64,000 nt of DNA from Nocardia elegans NBRC 108235 (GCF_001612845.1 NZ_BDBF01000015.1:1-64000), one strand, 5' to 3'. Shown: positions 52,236-60,689, numbered from the stretch's first letter. The notes: generated from the sequence alone by a model not told the origin. Program-made: numbers and translations.

Positions 52236-52727
52236 TCAGTGCGGCGTCGCCGCCGCATTCTCGACCGCCAGGGCGAGAGCCTGCGGGTCCTCGTCGGGTT
52301 GACCGGTGCCGGTGGTGATCAGGTCGTGCAGGCTCCGGTCGATGTAGAACGACCAGCCCTTTCGGCAGGCGTCGAAGCATTCGAACGCCGGGGTGAGGCC
52401 GACGTGGGTGAAGCGGAGTTCGGTGGTGTCGGCGCGGCGGGTGATCTCGAAACGGATTTCGGTGTCGTTCCATTCGGTCTGGTCGTCGACCAGGGTGAGC
52501 CGGGCGTCCAGGACCCGCCAGACGACGCGGTCGTGCGGGACGACCTCGGTGACTTCGATGGTGGCGCGATGTACGCCTGGAACCTCGTAAGTGAAGACGT
52601 CTCCGGGCTTTTCGCTGTGTCCGGTGAGAGATTTCGACCACCAGCCGCGCACGTCGAGCACGGCGTCGAAGGCGGTTTCGGGGGTCCGGTCGACGGCGAA
52701 GGTCGTCGTCAAGTTCTGCTCGGTCAT
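52236..52727 (-). CDS. SRPBCC (AHSA1/START-like) domain protein
   Basis: 163 residues, helix-grip fold. TTTFAVDRTPETAFDAVLDVRGWWSK, VTEVVPHDRVVWRVLD and TELRFTHVGLTPAFECFDACRKGW mark the AHSA1-like group (the GWxxxIDRSLHDLITTG end is typical). These bind hydrophobic ligands or act as stress-response co-factors. It is divergent from the ArsR gene; the intergenic region holds two matching palindromes, so it is probably repressed by that ArsR together with the ArsR-SRPBCC operon. Ligand unknown. Confidence 0.9.
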   Translation of the reverse strand: MTEQNLTTTFAVDRTPETAFDAVLDVRGWWSKSLTGHSEKPGDVFTYEVPGVHRATIEVTEVVPHDRVVWRVLDARLTLVDDQTEWNDTEIRFEITRRADTTELRFTHVGLTPAFECFDACRKGWSFYIDRSLHDLITTGTGQPDEDPQALALAVENAAATPH

Positions 52728-52767
52728 GGGTTGCTCCCTGAAGGGGTGGGTGAATCGGCCGCGATAT

Positions 52768-52824
52768 TCAACCGATGGGTTGACAGTAGGTGCGGGAAGA
52801 CGGAATAGTCAACCATGTGGTTGA
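52768..52824. promoter_or_regulatory. Two matched operators around an ArsR promoter
   Basis: TCAACC-GATG-GGTTGA (52768-52783) and TCAACC-ATGT-GGTTGA (52809-52824), identical 6-bp arms with 4-base spacers and centres 41 bp apart. A -35-like TTGACA (52780-52785) overlaps the first site, and an AATAGT at 52804-52809, spaced 18 bp, could be the -10. The second site covers the start codon region. Both fit repression by the adjacent ArsR protein. Confidence 0.85.
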
Positions 52825-53158
52825 GAATTCTTCGGAGCGGCTCGACGTGGTGTTCCACGCGCTGTCGGACTCCACGCGCCGCTCGATGCTGCGCACTCTG
52901 GCGCGGCGCCAATGCAGCGTCGGGGAGCTGGCTGCCCCGTTCGATATCTCGCTCGCGGCCGCGTCCAAGCACATCAAGGTGCTCGAGCGCGCCGGGCTGG
53001 TGCGACGCAGCGTGCACGGGCGCACACATCTGTGCCGGCTCGATCCGCACCCGTTGCGAGAGTGCGCCGAATGGGTGAACTTCTACGAGCGGTTCTGGAA
53101 TCAGAGCCTAGATGCTTTGGAAGCCGCACTGCTACAGGAGGATTCGCGAGATGAGTGA
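52817..53158 (+). CDS. ArsR-family regulator (SRPBCC-linked)
   Basis: 113 residues from the GTG at 52817. Winged helix: VVFHALSDSTRRSMLRTLARRQCSVGELAAPFDISLAAASKHIKVLERAGLVRRSVHGRTHLCRL. It lacks the metal-binding ELCVCDL motif, as is normal for this SRPBCC-associated group. The GTG lies seven bases after AATAGT, so the mRNA may be leaderless; GTG at 52790 is the alternative. The stop overlaps the next ATG by eight bases. It likely autoregulates through the paired palindromes, which also sit upstream of the divergent SRPBCC gene. Confidence 0.88.
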   Translation: MVENSSERLDVVFHALSDSTRRSMLRTLARRQCSVGELAAPFDISLAAASKHIKVLERAGLVRRSVHGRTHLCRLDPHPLRECAEWVNFYERFWNQSLDALEAALLQEDSRDE

Positions 53159-53684
53159 CTACGGGGAGGTCGTCGAACCGGGCACGGTCCGCATCGAACG
53201 ACTACTGCCCGGGCCGATCGAACGGGTCTGGGCGTATCTGACCGATATCGACAAGCGTGCGACCTGGCTGGCCGGCGGGCTGCTCGAACAGGTCACCGGC
53301 GGCCGGGTCGAACACATCTTCCGGATTCACGAGCTCACCGGCGAAGGCGATCCCGCCGCGGTGGCCGACCGCAGGCACGGCGAGGTGCTCGAATGGGATC
53401 CTCCGCATCTGCTGCGCCACACCTGGAGCAGTGGCGGCGGCCTCGCCGACTCGGAGGTGACCTTCGCGCTCGAGCGGGTCGCCGACAAGGTCCGTTTGAC
53501 GGTCACCCACCGCCGGCTCCCGACCCGCGGCGAGACCCTCGATATCGCCGCCGGCTGGCACACCCATCTGGACATCCTGCACGCCAGGCTCGCGGCGTCT
53601 CCACCGGATCCGTTCTGGCCGAAGTTCGATTCCCTTCGCGCGCAATACGAATCGCTGCTTCCGGATTCGTCGAATGACCGCTGA
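53151..53684 (+). CDS. SRPBCC (AHSA1-like) protein in ArsR operon
   Basis: 177 residues; CAGGAGG upstream of the ATG at 53151. Helix-grip fold: VRIERLLPGPIERVWAYLTD, KRATWLAGG, HGEVLEWDPPHLLRHTWSS and ALERVADKVRLTVTHRRLP. Co-translated with the ArsR gene; its stop overlaps the GNAT start by eleven bases. With the divergent SRPBCC gene this makes the familiar ArsR plus two SRPBCC module of actinobacteria, whose ligand and purpose are not established. Confidence 0.9.
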   Translation: MSDYGEVVEPGTVRIERLLPGPIERVWAYLTDIDKRATWLAGGLLEQVTGGRVEHIFRIHELTGEGDPAAVADRRHGEVLEWDPPHLLRHTWSSGGGLADSEVTFALERVADKVRLTVTHRRLPTRGETLDIAAGWHTHLDILHARLAASPPDPFWPKFDSLRAQYESLLPDSSNDR

Positions 53685-54423
53685 TCTGGGCAACCGCAGG
53701 TGCCGCGAGGCCGTAACCACCTTTGTCGCAACGCATCTGGTGCGAGCGAACCGGTCGAGCGATGGCACGCCGTCGAGCTGGTTCCACACCGGTGCGCCCA
53801 GCGAGGAACTGAACGGAGTCCTCAGAGTGGGCGCTGCGATCCCGCACGAGATCGAGCAGTTGCGCACACTGTTCGACGGCGTACCGGCATGCTGGCATTT
53901 CTGGCCGGACGTCGATTCGCCGGAGATTCCGGAGCTCCTGCGGCAGCGGGGACTCGAGTTGTTCGAAACCGAGCCGCTGATGATGCTCGCCGATCCCGAC
54001 CGAGCCGCCTACCGGGAACGCGGACGACCGGAGCCGATCGAGGACGTGACCGGCGACGCCGGCCTCGCGGAGTGGGCACGACTCTGGTCGGGCGCGACCG
54101 ATGTCGACGATCTCGTGACCGGCCTGCGTCAGGGGATGGATCGGAGGTCCACTCGCTACCTGCTCTGGCGTGACGGCGGCGAGGTGCTCGGCTGTGCCGC
54201 CGTCGTCACCTGCGCCGCGGGCGCATCGCTCGAGCACATCGTGACCCGAGCCGATCATCGCGGAGAAGGCATCGGGACCGCGCTCACGCGGTATGCGCTG
54301 GCACTGGCACTGGCCCTGGAAGCGGGTGCGTGCCGGGTCGTGCTCACCGCATCACCGGACGGCGAAGGAATCTATCGACGCCTGGGCTTCGTCACCGTCG
54401 GGCATGTCGAGCGCTATGCATGA
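53674..54423 (+). CDS. GNAT-family N-acetyltransferase
   Basis: 249 residues. The C-terminal GNAT domain carries the acetyl-CoA motif A (IVTRADHRGEGIGTALTRYAL, pattern RxxGxG/A) and motif B (GIYRRLGFVTVG). The N-terminal half (EIEQLRTLFDGVPACWHFWPD...) is a degenerate partner lobe often seen in double-GNAT proteins. It acetylates a small molecule or protein amine; substrate unknown. Overlaps the end of the SRPBCC gene, so probably expressed with the ArsR operon. Confidence 0.86.
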   Translation: MTADLGNRRCREAVTTFVATHLVRANRSSDGTPSSWFHTGAPSEELNGVLRVGAAIPHEIEQLRTLFDGVPACWHFWPDVDSPEIPELLRQRGLELFETEPLMMLADPDRAAYRERGRPEPIEDVTGDAGLAEWARLWSGATDVDDLVTGLRQGMDRRSTRYLLWRDGGEVLGCAAVVTCAAGASLEHIVTRADHRGEGIGTALTRYALALALALEAGACRVVLTASPDGEGIYRRLGFVTVGHVERYA

Positions 54424-54618
54424 TCGGCCGCCGCCGTGAGGCGACTATCGCTCTCTCGGTGTCGAACTGCGGGCCCGCGGCGAGGCATATCTGGTCGCGG
54501 CATTCCCCGCCGTGTTCACCGCGGAGTCGGCGCAAACCGTATGTGCTCGAGCACGACTCGACGCTGCTCACCCGCCAGGTGGCTCGCGGACGCGCCGAGT
54601 CGAGTGCACTATCGGTGA

Positions 54619-55368
54619 GTGAACGCGGGCATCTTCCGGCAGCAGGGCTATCGCATTCGTCTCGAGTGGGGCCGCGACGGTGTCGAGCAGCTCGGTCCGG
54701 AGTGCGGGGCGTTGATCATCGTCGATGTCCTCTCCTTCTCGACAGCGGTCGATATCGCGGTATCGCGGGGCGGGCGGGTGTTGCCGTTACCGCTGTGGCA
54801 CGCCGATCCCCGGGCTGCCGTCGAGGCCGAGCGGGCCGGCGCCGTGCTCGCTGCTGCCAAACACGAGAGTGGGTGGTCGCTGAGTCCCTCGTCCCTGCTC
54901 GACCTTCCGGCGGGCACGTTGCTGGCGCTGCCGTCGCCGAACGGCGCCACGCTGTCGGCCCGCGCCGCGGGATTCGATCTCACCGTCTTTGCCGGATCGA
55001 TCCGCAATGCCGATGCGGTGGCGAAGGCCGCGATCGCCGCTGCCGGTGATCGACCTGTCGGGATCGTTGCGGCGGGCGAGCGGTGGGGCGTCGTGGACGG
55101 GCCGCTGCGTCCGAGTCTCGAGGATCACCTGGGGGCGGGCGCGATCGCCACCGCACTCCTCGCACACGATGCCCACGGCTCGCCGGAGGCCCGGCTCGCG
55201 GCCGTAGGTTTCCGCGCCGTGGCAGGTGAATTGCCCGGGCTCCTGGCCGAGGCGATCTCCGGCCGGGAACTGACCGGCATCGGGCTGGTGCACGACGTAC
55301 GGCTCGCGGCGCAGTGGAACAGCAGTACGGCCGCGCCCGTGCTCGTCGGCGGAATCTACGGCGGGTAG
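54619..55368 (+). CDS. 2-phosphosulfolactate phosphatase (ComB) family protein
   Basis: 249 residues. ComB pattern: ALIIVDVLSFSTAVDIAVSRGG, LPSPNGATLSARAAG, VFAGSIRNADAVAKAA, GERWGVVDGPLRPSLEDHLGAGAIA. In methanogens ComB removes phosphate from 2-phosphosulfolactate in coenzyme M synthesis. Actinobacteria do not make coenzyme M by that route, so here it is probably a phosphatase for another small phospho-acid. Start GTG at 54619. The 195-bp upstream gap contains a weak protein-like stretch (LRARGEAYLVAAFPAVFTAE), perhaps debris. Confidence 0.88.
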   Translation: MNAGIFRQQGYRIRLEWGRDGVEQLGPECGALIIVDVLSFSTAVDIAVSRGGRVLPLPLWHADPRAAVEAERAGAVLAAAKHESGWSLSPSSLLDLPAGTLLALPSPNGATLSARAAGFDLTVFAGSIRNADAVAKAAIAAAGDRPVGIVAAGERWGVVDGPLRPSLEDHLGAGAIATALLAHDAHGSPEARLAAVGFRAVAGELPGLLAEAISGRELTGIGLVHDVRLAAQWNSSTAAPVLVGGIYGG

Positions 55369-55386
55369 GCGCGTTTGAGGTGGGAA

Positions 55387-55653
55387 TCAGGCGTCTTCGA
55401 GGGCCTCGCCGATTTCGTGGGCCACGCGGTTGTGCTGGTTTTCCGCGAGCCAGTGCCCGCCGGCCAGCACCAGGGCGACGGGCCATTCGATGATTTCCGC
55501 GGCGGCCAGGGCGCCTAGTGCGCCGTAGTAGGCCAGTTGTTCGGGGCGGGGGATCGGTACTCGGCCGAGCAGGGGGAGTTCCACCGCGAAACTGTGCGCG
55601 GCCATGACCTTGTCGACGGCGTTCCGGTGGCTGGTGTGCGATTTGTCGGCCAT
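55387..55653 (-). CDS. Small membrane-associated hypothetical protein, 88 residues
   Basis: ATG at 55653 with GGAAGG six bases upstream. One hydrophobic segment (YYGALGALAAAEIIEWPVAL VLAGG region, residues about 40-65) followed by a helical tail HWLAENQHNRVAHEIGEALED. Its EWPVALVLAGG segment resembles DWPVLLGVGGT in the protein at 55979-56410, suggesting two related small membrane proteins 300 bp apart. Function unknown. Confidence 0.72.
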   Translation of the reverse strand: MADKSHTSHRNAVDKVMAAHSFAVELPLLGRVPIPRPEQLAYYGALGALAAAEIIEWPVALVLAGGHWLAENQHNRVAHEIGEALEDA

Positions 55654-55707
55654 ACGTTGCCTTCCGGTCATGCGATATTCGGGGTCTCGACGCTTGGGTT
55701 CGTCACA

Positions 55708-55857
55708 GTGGCCGTCGTGAGGACAGCTGATGTAGGTGGCGGCCAGGATCCGTTGACGGGCGCGCTGACGCAGGTGCTGACCGTTCCCCTGCGTGAGTTG
55801 TACGCGGCGTTGTGGCGCCTGGGAGTCATCGACGTCGTCGGCGAATCATCGCGCTGA
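55708..55857 (+). CDS. Possible small protein, 49 residues
   Basis: GTG at 55708 (or 55717) opens a frame with protein-like sequence: DPLTGALTQVLTVPLRELYAALWRLGVIDVVGE. Amphipathic helices and good codon usage support it, but no ribosome-binding site is seen. Divergent from the small membrane protein at 55653, 54 bp away. No family recognised. Confidence 0.45.
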   Translation: MAVVRTADVGGGQDPLTGALTQVLTVPLRELYAALWRLGVIDVVGESSR

Positions 55858-55978
55858 CCGTCCCCACGCTACGCCGCGAGACGAGGCCGACGACGGCACG
55901 TACGACGGCCGCCGACGCGCAACGAGAAGCGCGCGCCCACGGTCACGCGGAAGGCTGCTCGAGGTCCACCGGCGCCGG

Positions 55979-56410
55979 TTACGCCTTGCTGGGTGCGCGC
56001 CGCGATCGGGTCGCGGTCTTGCGGGCGGTCGTCTTTTTGCCACCGTCGCTGCGGCGGGCCGGTCGGTCACTGCGTGCCGGCTGCTTGCGCTGCACGGCGG
56101 GAGCCCTGGTGGCCGACGACGGTTGCTGGTCCGGGTGCGAGGTGAGCCTCCGGAGTACGAGTGCGGTGCCGCCGACGCCCAGGAGCACAGGCCAGTCCAC
56201 GACTCCCGTGGCTCCGATCGCCGCCAACGTGAGCGCGGCGGCCGGTGTCGAATGACTCCCGCTGCTCAGTCCGCTCCGCACCCCGGACACGACGCCCTGC
56301 ATCCCGCCGAGAACTCCGTTCACCGCGGCGCCGCCCACCGCCCCGGCCGCGGATGTGGTCGCATCGGCCGTCCACGAAATCGCTTTTACCCCACCCTCGA
56401 GAAGGTCCAT
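55979..56410 (-). CDS. Small membrane protein with long basic tail, 143 residues
   Basis: ATG at 56410, six bases after AAAGGGAG. Gly/Ala-rich segments (TTSAAGAVGGAAVNGVLGGMQGVVSGVRSGLSS) and a hydrophobic region AALTLAAIGATGVVDWPVLLGVGG come first; then about 55 residues very rich in Lys and Arg (SDGGKKTTARKTATRSRRAP), a tail resembling histone-H1-like or nucleoid-binding extensions. A membrane-anchored protein with a DNA- or RNA-binding tail is conceivable. No known family. A longer start at 56509 lacks a ribosome-binding site. Confidence 0.72.
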   Translation of the reverse strand: MDLLEGGVKAISWTADATTSAAGAVGGAAVNGVLGGMQGVVSGVRSGLSSGSHSTPAAALTLAAIGATGVVDWPVLLGVGGTALVLRRLTSHPDQQPSSATRAPAVQRKQPARSDRPARRSDGGKKTTARKTATRSRRAPSKA

Positions 56411-56576
56411 CGTCACTCCCTTTGAGTTCACCTTTTGGACATCTGCGAGCAAGCTGCAGTCTACTCGTGGCGCGCGGCCGCTCCGGGCGTAGCGACCGAG
56501 ATGAAACATGCGCCCGGCACTCCTCGTGACGAGCGCGGTCGGTCATTACTCGGATCGTGATTTATCCTGGCGCGAC

Positions 56577-57605
56577 ATGAGCGATGTGATCCGAGCTGCC
56601 GCCCTGCGGGGTTTCGGGAGTGTGATCGAAGAGTGCGGAGGTGACCCTGCCGCGCTGCTCGCACATGTCGGAATCGAACCCGCGCTGCTGGACTCCGAGG
56701 ACGCGCTCATCTCGCATCGCAGTCTGGCGCGGCTGCTGGAACACGCCTCCGCCGAATTGGATGTCCCCGACCTGGGACTGAGAGTGGCCGAACGCCAAGA
56801 CATTTCGATCCTCGGCCCGCTCGCGGTGGTCATGCTCCACTCGGCGACCCTGCGCGAAGCGGTCGAGAGTGCATCCCGGTTCATGTTCGTGCACAGCCCG
56901 GCGGTGTCGTTCACCCTGACCGATGATCCGGACGGGAATGCGGACGTGGCCGGTGTGCGCTACTCGCTGAGTGCGCCCCCGCCCACGCGACAGGTCGTCG
57001 AAATGGCGCTGCTGGTGGCATATCGGGTGGGTCGACTCGAACTCGGCGCGGCGACGCCGCCGATCGGCGTGGACTTCCCGCATTCCCGGATCGCCCCGCC
57101 CGAGCGGTACGTGGAGTGTTTCGGGGCGCCGGCCCGATTCGGCCGCCGCACGGCCACCCTGAGATTGCCGGCCGAGGGGCTGGACTCCTCGCTGGCGGCG
57201 GCGAATCCGCTGCTCAGAAAGCTCGCCCTGGACTACCTCACCTCGCGCTACCCCGACCCGCAGCAGGTGTACGTCCCGCGGGTTCGTGGCTATCTCGACC
57301 AGGCTCTGGGCAGTGGGGCGATCGAGTTATCAGCTGTCGCAGCCACTTTCGGCATTCACGCGCGAACCCTGCAGCGCAGGCTGGTGGCGGAGGGCACGTC
57401 CTACGCCGAGATTCTCGACGCGGTCCGCCGCGATGCCGCGCTACGCCACTTGATCGAGTCCGACCTCGCCCTGTCCCGCGTGACCGCTGCGGTCGGACTG
57501 GCGGAGCAGTCGGCACTGACGCGCTGCTGCCTGCGGTGGTTCGGCGCCACCCCGAGCGCCATCCGCCGCGCGGGCGGCGTCGCCGAACCTGTCGCCCAGA
57601 GGTAA
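56577..57605 (+). CDS. AraC-family transcriptional regulator
   Basis: 342 residues. N-terminal arabinose-binding-like domain of the OruR/ArgR-like AraC group (LGLRVAERQDISILGPLAVVMLHSATLREAV) and a C-terminal double helix-turn-helix (FGIHARTLQRRLVAEGTSYAEILDAVRRDAALRHL and LSRVTAAVGLAEQSALTRCCLRWFGATPSAIR). ATG at 56577 stands eight bases after TATCCT, a -10-like element, so leaderless translation is likely. Directly upstream of a hypothetical/GMC oxidoreductase pair on the same strand, which it may control. Confidence 0.88.
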   Translation: MSDVIRAAALRGFGSVIEECGGDPAALLAHVGIEPALLDSEDALISHRSLARLLEHASAELDVPDLGLRVAERQDISILGPLAVVMLHSATLREAVESASRFMFVHSPAVSFTLTDDPDGNADVAGVRYSLSAPPPTRQVVEMALLVAYRVGRLELGAATPPIGVDFPHSRIAPPERYVECFGAPARFGRRTATLRLPAEGLDSSLAAANPLLRKLALDYLTSRYPDPQQVYVPRVRGYLDQALGSGAIELSAVAATFGIHARTLQRRLVAEGTSYAEILDAVRRDAALRHLIESDLALSRVTAAVGLAEQSALTRCCLRWFGATPSAIRRAGGVAEPVAQR

Positions 57606-57662
57606 ATCTCTGTCGTCGGTGGGCAATACCCCGCAGGTCGGCGGAACGCACACTTCCCTGTC

Positions 57663-58130
57663 ATGGACAACACCCTCGCCCGGCGCAGCAGCGAAGAGTT
57701 ACGCGCACTTTTTCGGACTGCGGCGTGCCCGGACCTCGCGGAGGTGACGGGACGTCTCGAGGCCGAGCTCGCCGGACCGGCGCTCGTGCGTGCGCTGGCC
57801 CCGATAGCGTTCCGGCTCACCGGCCTGGCGGACTGGTGGGGTAAGGACCTGCGACCAGCTCCCGCGGGGGACGGGCTGACGGGGTACAACCTCGCCGGCT
57901 CGCGCGGCGAATCGGCCACCCTGCCGCTGCGCGCGACCATCGGTCCCTCCCGGCTCGACGGCGCGCCGGCCGTGGTTGTCAGCTATTCATCCGATGCTCC
58001 CTTCCCCTGGCGGCGGGTCGTCGACGATCTGCGCATCCTTGCGGACGGGACCGTGCTGGGCCTCACGTTCGGCCTGCCCTTCACGCCCCGCGGCGGCTCG
58101 CCTTTCCTGCTGCGACGGGAGCTCCGGTGA
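57663..58130 (+). CDS. Hypothetical protein paired with GMC oxidoreductase, 155 residues
   Basis: Start ATG 57 bp after the AraC gene. Soluble, with helices ELRALFRTAACPDLAEVTGR then a beta-rich part DWWGKDLRPAPAGDGLTGYN, AVVVSYSSDAPFPWRRVVDDLRIL and LGLTFGLPFTPRGGSPFLL. I do not recognise a named family. Its stop overlaps the GMC start, and this coupling suggests a dedicated partner of that enzyme, perhaps substrate handling. Confidence 0.75.
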   Translation: MDNTLARRSSEELRALFRTAACPDLAEVTGRLEAELAGPALVRALAPIAFRLTGLADWWGKDLRPAPAGDGLTGYNLAGSRGESATLPLRATIGPSRLDGAPAVVVSYSSDAPFPWRRVVDDLRILADGTVLGLTFGLPFTPRGGSPFLLRRELR

Positions 58131-59716
58131 TGCGCGATTGGATCGTGATCGGATCCGGTTTCGGCGGCAGCGTCGCCGCGTTGCGACTGGCCGAGAAGGG
58201 ATACTCCGTCACCGTTGTGGAGAAAGGCCGCCGCTACCGGGACGAGGACTTCGCCACCAGCGCATGGCAGGCCCCGCGCATGCTGTGGGCTCCGCGCATC
58301 GGCCTCAGAGGGATCCTCCAACTGCGGCCGATGAAGCACGTATCGGTGATCTGCGGGGTCGGCGTCGGCGGCGGGTCCCTGGTGTACGCGAGCACGCTGT
58401 ACGTTCCGCACTCCGACGACTTCTACCGGCACGAGCAGTGGGCCGAGCTCGCGGATTGGCGATCGGTGCTCGCTCCGCACTACGCCACCGCCGAACGCAT
58501 GCTGGGGGTGGTGGACTGTCACAGCGACGGTCGAAGTGAGCAGATGATGCGCGCCGTCGCGGCCGACCTCGGTGTGCCGGATGCCGTGCACCAGACCAGA
58601 GTGGGGGTGTATCTCGGCACTCCGGGCAAGACGGTGCCGGATCCCTTCTTCGGCGGTGCCGGACCTGAACGCACCGGGTGCCTACGCTGCGGCGAATGTC
58701 TGCTCGGTTGCCGCCACGGCGCCAAGAACAGCCTGGTCAAGAATTATCTCCACCTGGCCGAAGGGCTCGGGGTCGAGATCCGGCCCGAACGCACGGTCGT
58801 CGGGATTCGTCCGCTCGGCACCTCCGACGGCAGCGACGGTTACGCCGTCACCACCGAACGCTCCGGCGCGTGGATACGGCGTGACCGCCAGGTCGTGCAC
58901 GCACACGGAGTCGTACTCGCGGGCGGAGCGATGGGAACGAGCGAACTGCTCACCCGAGCCCGCGCCACCGGTTCGCTACCGAGACTGTCGGACCGTGTGG
59001 GGCACTTCGTACGCACCAACAGCGAAGCCATCACCGCGGTCACCGCGCACGACCGCTCGGCCGATCTCGGCACCGACCTGACCATCACGATGAGCGTGCA
59101 TCCCGACGAGCACACCCACGTCACCAACAACACCTACGCGGCGGCCGGCGACGCGTTGGCCTTGACCTTCGGCCCGTTCACCGGCGGCCGGCGGCGAACC
59201 CTGCAATTCGTGCGAGAGATCGCCCGGCATCCGTTCCGCTGGCTGAATCCCATGCGCATCCGTGGCTGGTCCCGCCGCACCGTCGTCTTCACCGTCATGC
59301 AAAGCCTCGACAGCTCACTCCGGTTGCGTCCCAAGAGATTCGGTTCGGGGATGGCCACCGTCGTCGACGATGCCGGCACAGCCCCGGCAAGCTACCTGCC
59401 GATCGCGAACCGGTTCACCGAACTGGCGGCGCGACACGTCGGCGGCTATCCCGAAAGCTCCGTCGCCGAATCGCTGATCAGCTCGCCCACCACGGCTCAT
59501 ATCCTCGGCGGCGCCGTGATCGGGGCCGACGCGAGCCGAGGAGTGGTCGACCGGTACCACCGGGTCTTCGGCTACCGCAATCTGCTGGTGACCGACGGGT
59601 CCGCGGTACCGGCGAATGTGGGCGTCAACCCGAGCCTCACCATCACCGCCATGGCCGAGGAGGCGCTGAGCCACATTCCGGCCAAATCCACGCCGCGAGA
59701 AGCGGATTCGAACTAG
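58127..59716 (+). CDS. GMC oxidoreductase, cholesterol-oxidase-like (ChoD type)
   Basis: 529 residues (ATG at 58130 possible one codon later). FAD motif VIGSGFGGSVAALRLAEKG at the N-terminus, GVGVGGGSLVYAST and the C-terminal GMC block VTDGSAVPANVGVNPSLTI. Cys185, Cys188, Cys191 and Cys195 form the C-x2-C-x2-C-x3-C cluster (GCLRCGECLLGCRHGAKN) seen in ChoD of mycobacteria, an odd ferredoxin-like insertion. ChoD is named a cholesterol oxidase but its natural substrate in mycobacteria is debated. No Tat signal, so cytoplasmic. It is downstream of an AraC regulator. Confidence 0.9.
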   Translation: MMRDWIVIGSGFGGSVAALRLAEKGYSVTVVEKGRRYRDEDFATSAWQAPRMLWAPRIGLRGILQLRPMKHVSVICGVGVGGGSLVYASTLYVPHSDDFYRHEQWAELADWRSVLAPHYATAERMLGVVDCHSDGRSEQMMRAVAADLGVPDAVHQTRVGVYLGTPGKTVPDPFFGGAGPERTGCLRCGECLLGCRHGAKNSLVKNYLHLAEGLGVEIRPERTVVGIRPLGTSDGSDGYAVTTERSGAWIRRDRQVVHAHGVVLAGGAMGTSELLTRARATGSLPRLSDRVGHFVRTNSEAITAVTAHDRSADLGTDLTITMSVHPDEHTHVTNNTYAAAGDALALTFGPFTGGRRRTLQFVREIARHPFRWLNPMRIRGWSRRTVVFTVMQSLDSSLRLRPKRFGSGMATVVDDAGTAPASYLPIANRFTELAARHVGGYPESSVAESLISSPTTAHILGGAVIGADASRGVVDRYHRVFGYRNLLVTDGSAVPANVGVNPSLTITAMAEEALSHIPAKSTPREADSN

Positions 59717-59804
59717 CGGCCGGTGCTCATTCCCGGGTGGAACGGGTCGTCCTTGTGGGGGATATGCGCCGGGCGGGTTTCGAGGGAAGGCCGTCGACGG
59801 CAGG

Positions 59805-60332
59805 TCAGCGCATCGGAGTCGTGACGAGCGGAGCGATGACGCGGCGGGTGAGGTCGCGCGCGACGGTCTCGTCGTCGAGGTGGTAGCCGGCGGGTGGAAA
59901 GAGGAGATAGCCCAGCGTGAGCCGGATGACCGCGCCGGCTTGCAGGTCCGGGTCGCCGGGCGGCAGTGTGCCCTCGGCCTGTCCGGCGCGTATCCGGGCG
60001 GCGACGAAACGGTGGCCGATGTCCATCGGGGACGGATCGCCGGAGGTGAGCGCCGTGAGCAGTTCGGCGTTGTACGGCGCTCCGGTGTTGTTCGCGAGCA
60101 GTTGCCGGCGCAGGCGCAGGCAGGCGGCGAAAGCTTCGGCGATCCGCTCGGTGGGGTCGGTGACGGTGAGGTATGTCGAGGTGATCTCGGTGAGGAAGTC
60201 GTGCAGCGTATGCGCGACGGCCGCCTCGAACAGAGCGTCGCGGCCACCGAAGCGCCGGAAGAGGGTGGCGCGACTCATCCCGGAGCGGGCGGCGACGTCG
60301 TCCATCGTCGCGGCGTGCGGTTGCTGTCCCAT
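59805..60332 (-). CDS. TetR-family regulator, N-terminally truncated
   Basis: About 175 residues from ATG 60332. The helix-turn-helix core HAATMDDVAARSGMSRATLFRRFGGRDALFEA is intact, as is the C-terminal ligand domain, but the first helix of a TetR protein (normally RxxILdAAxxLFaexG) is missing: codons upstream read DPPRRDGSESEMGQQP. Exactly opposite, the plus strand holds the back half of an alpha/beta hydrolase. Both genes seem to have lost their 5' parts in one deletion. DNA binding may be impaired. Confidence 0.7.
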   Translation of the reverse strand: MGQQPHAATMDDVAARSGMSRATLFRRFGGRDALFEAAVAHTLHDFLTEITSTYLTVTDPTERIAEAFAACLRLRRQLLANNTGAPYNAELLTALTSGDPSPMDIGHRFVAARIRAGQAEGTLPPGDPDLQAGAVIRLTLGYLLFPPAGYHLDDETVARDLTRRVIAPLVTTPMR

Positions 60333-60399
60333 CTCGCTCTCGGACCCGTCTCGGCGCGGCGGGTCGGCCGTGAACTCGATCGGATGATCGGCGCCACGT

Positions 60400-60683
60400 C
60401 CGCACGTGGCCGAGGCGGGTACGGGGCGATGCTGGTGAATCTCGTGACAGCGCTCGATCCGAGCTCTCTCACGGGCCCCACGATGGTGATCGCGGGCAGC
60501 AGGGACAAGATCGCTCCTCCCGCGCGATCGCGGCTGATCGCCTCGGCGCTGCCCCGGTTGATCGAACTCCGCGAAGTCGACAGCGGGCATTGCGGGCCGC
60601 TCGAGTGCGCCGACGAGATCACCGCGGCTTTGCGTGAACTGGCCTGCGCCCCAGGCGAATCCGCTGCTATCGGAAGTACGTGA
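60400..60683 (+). pseudogene. Alpha/beta hydrolase C-terminal fragment
   Basis: A plus-strand frame reads MLVNLVTALDPSSLTGPTMV, AGSRDKIAPPARSRLIASAL, the acid loop (GSRDK) and the catalytic His motif LREVDSGHCGPLECADEI, then a stop at 60681. This is the last quarter of an alpha/beta hydrolase with no front: upstream sequence is the TetR gene's 5' end on the other strand. Remnant of a gene once divergent from tetR. Confidence 0.7.
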
Positions 60684-60689
60684 ACGGGG

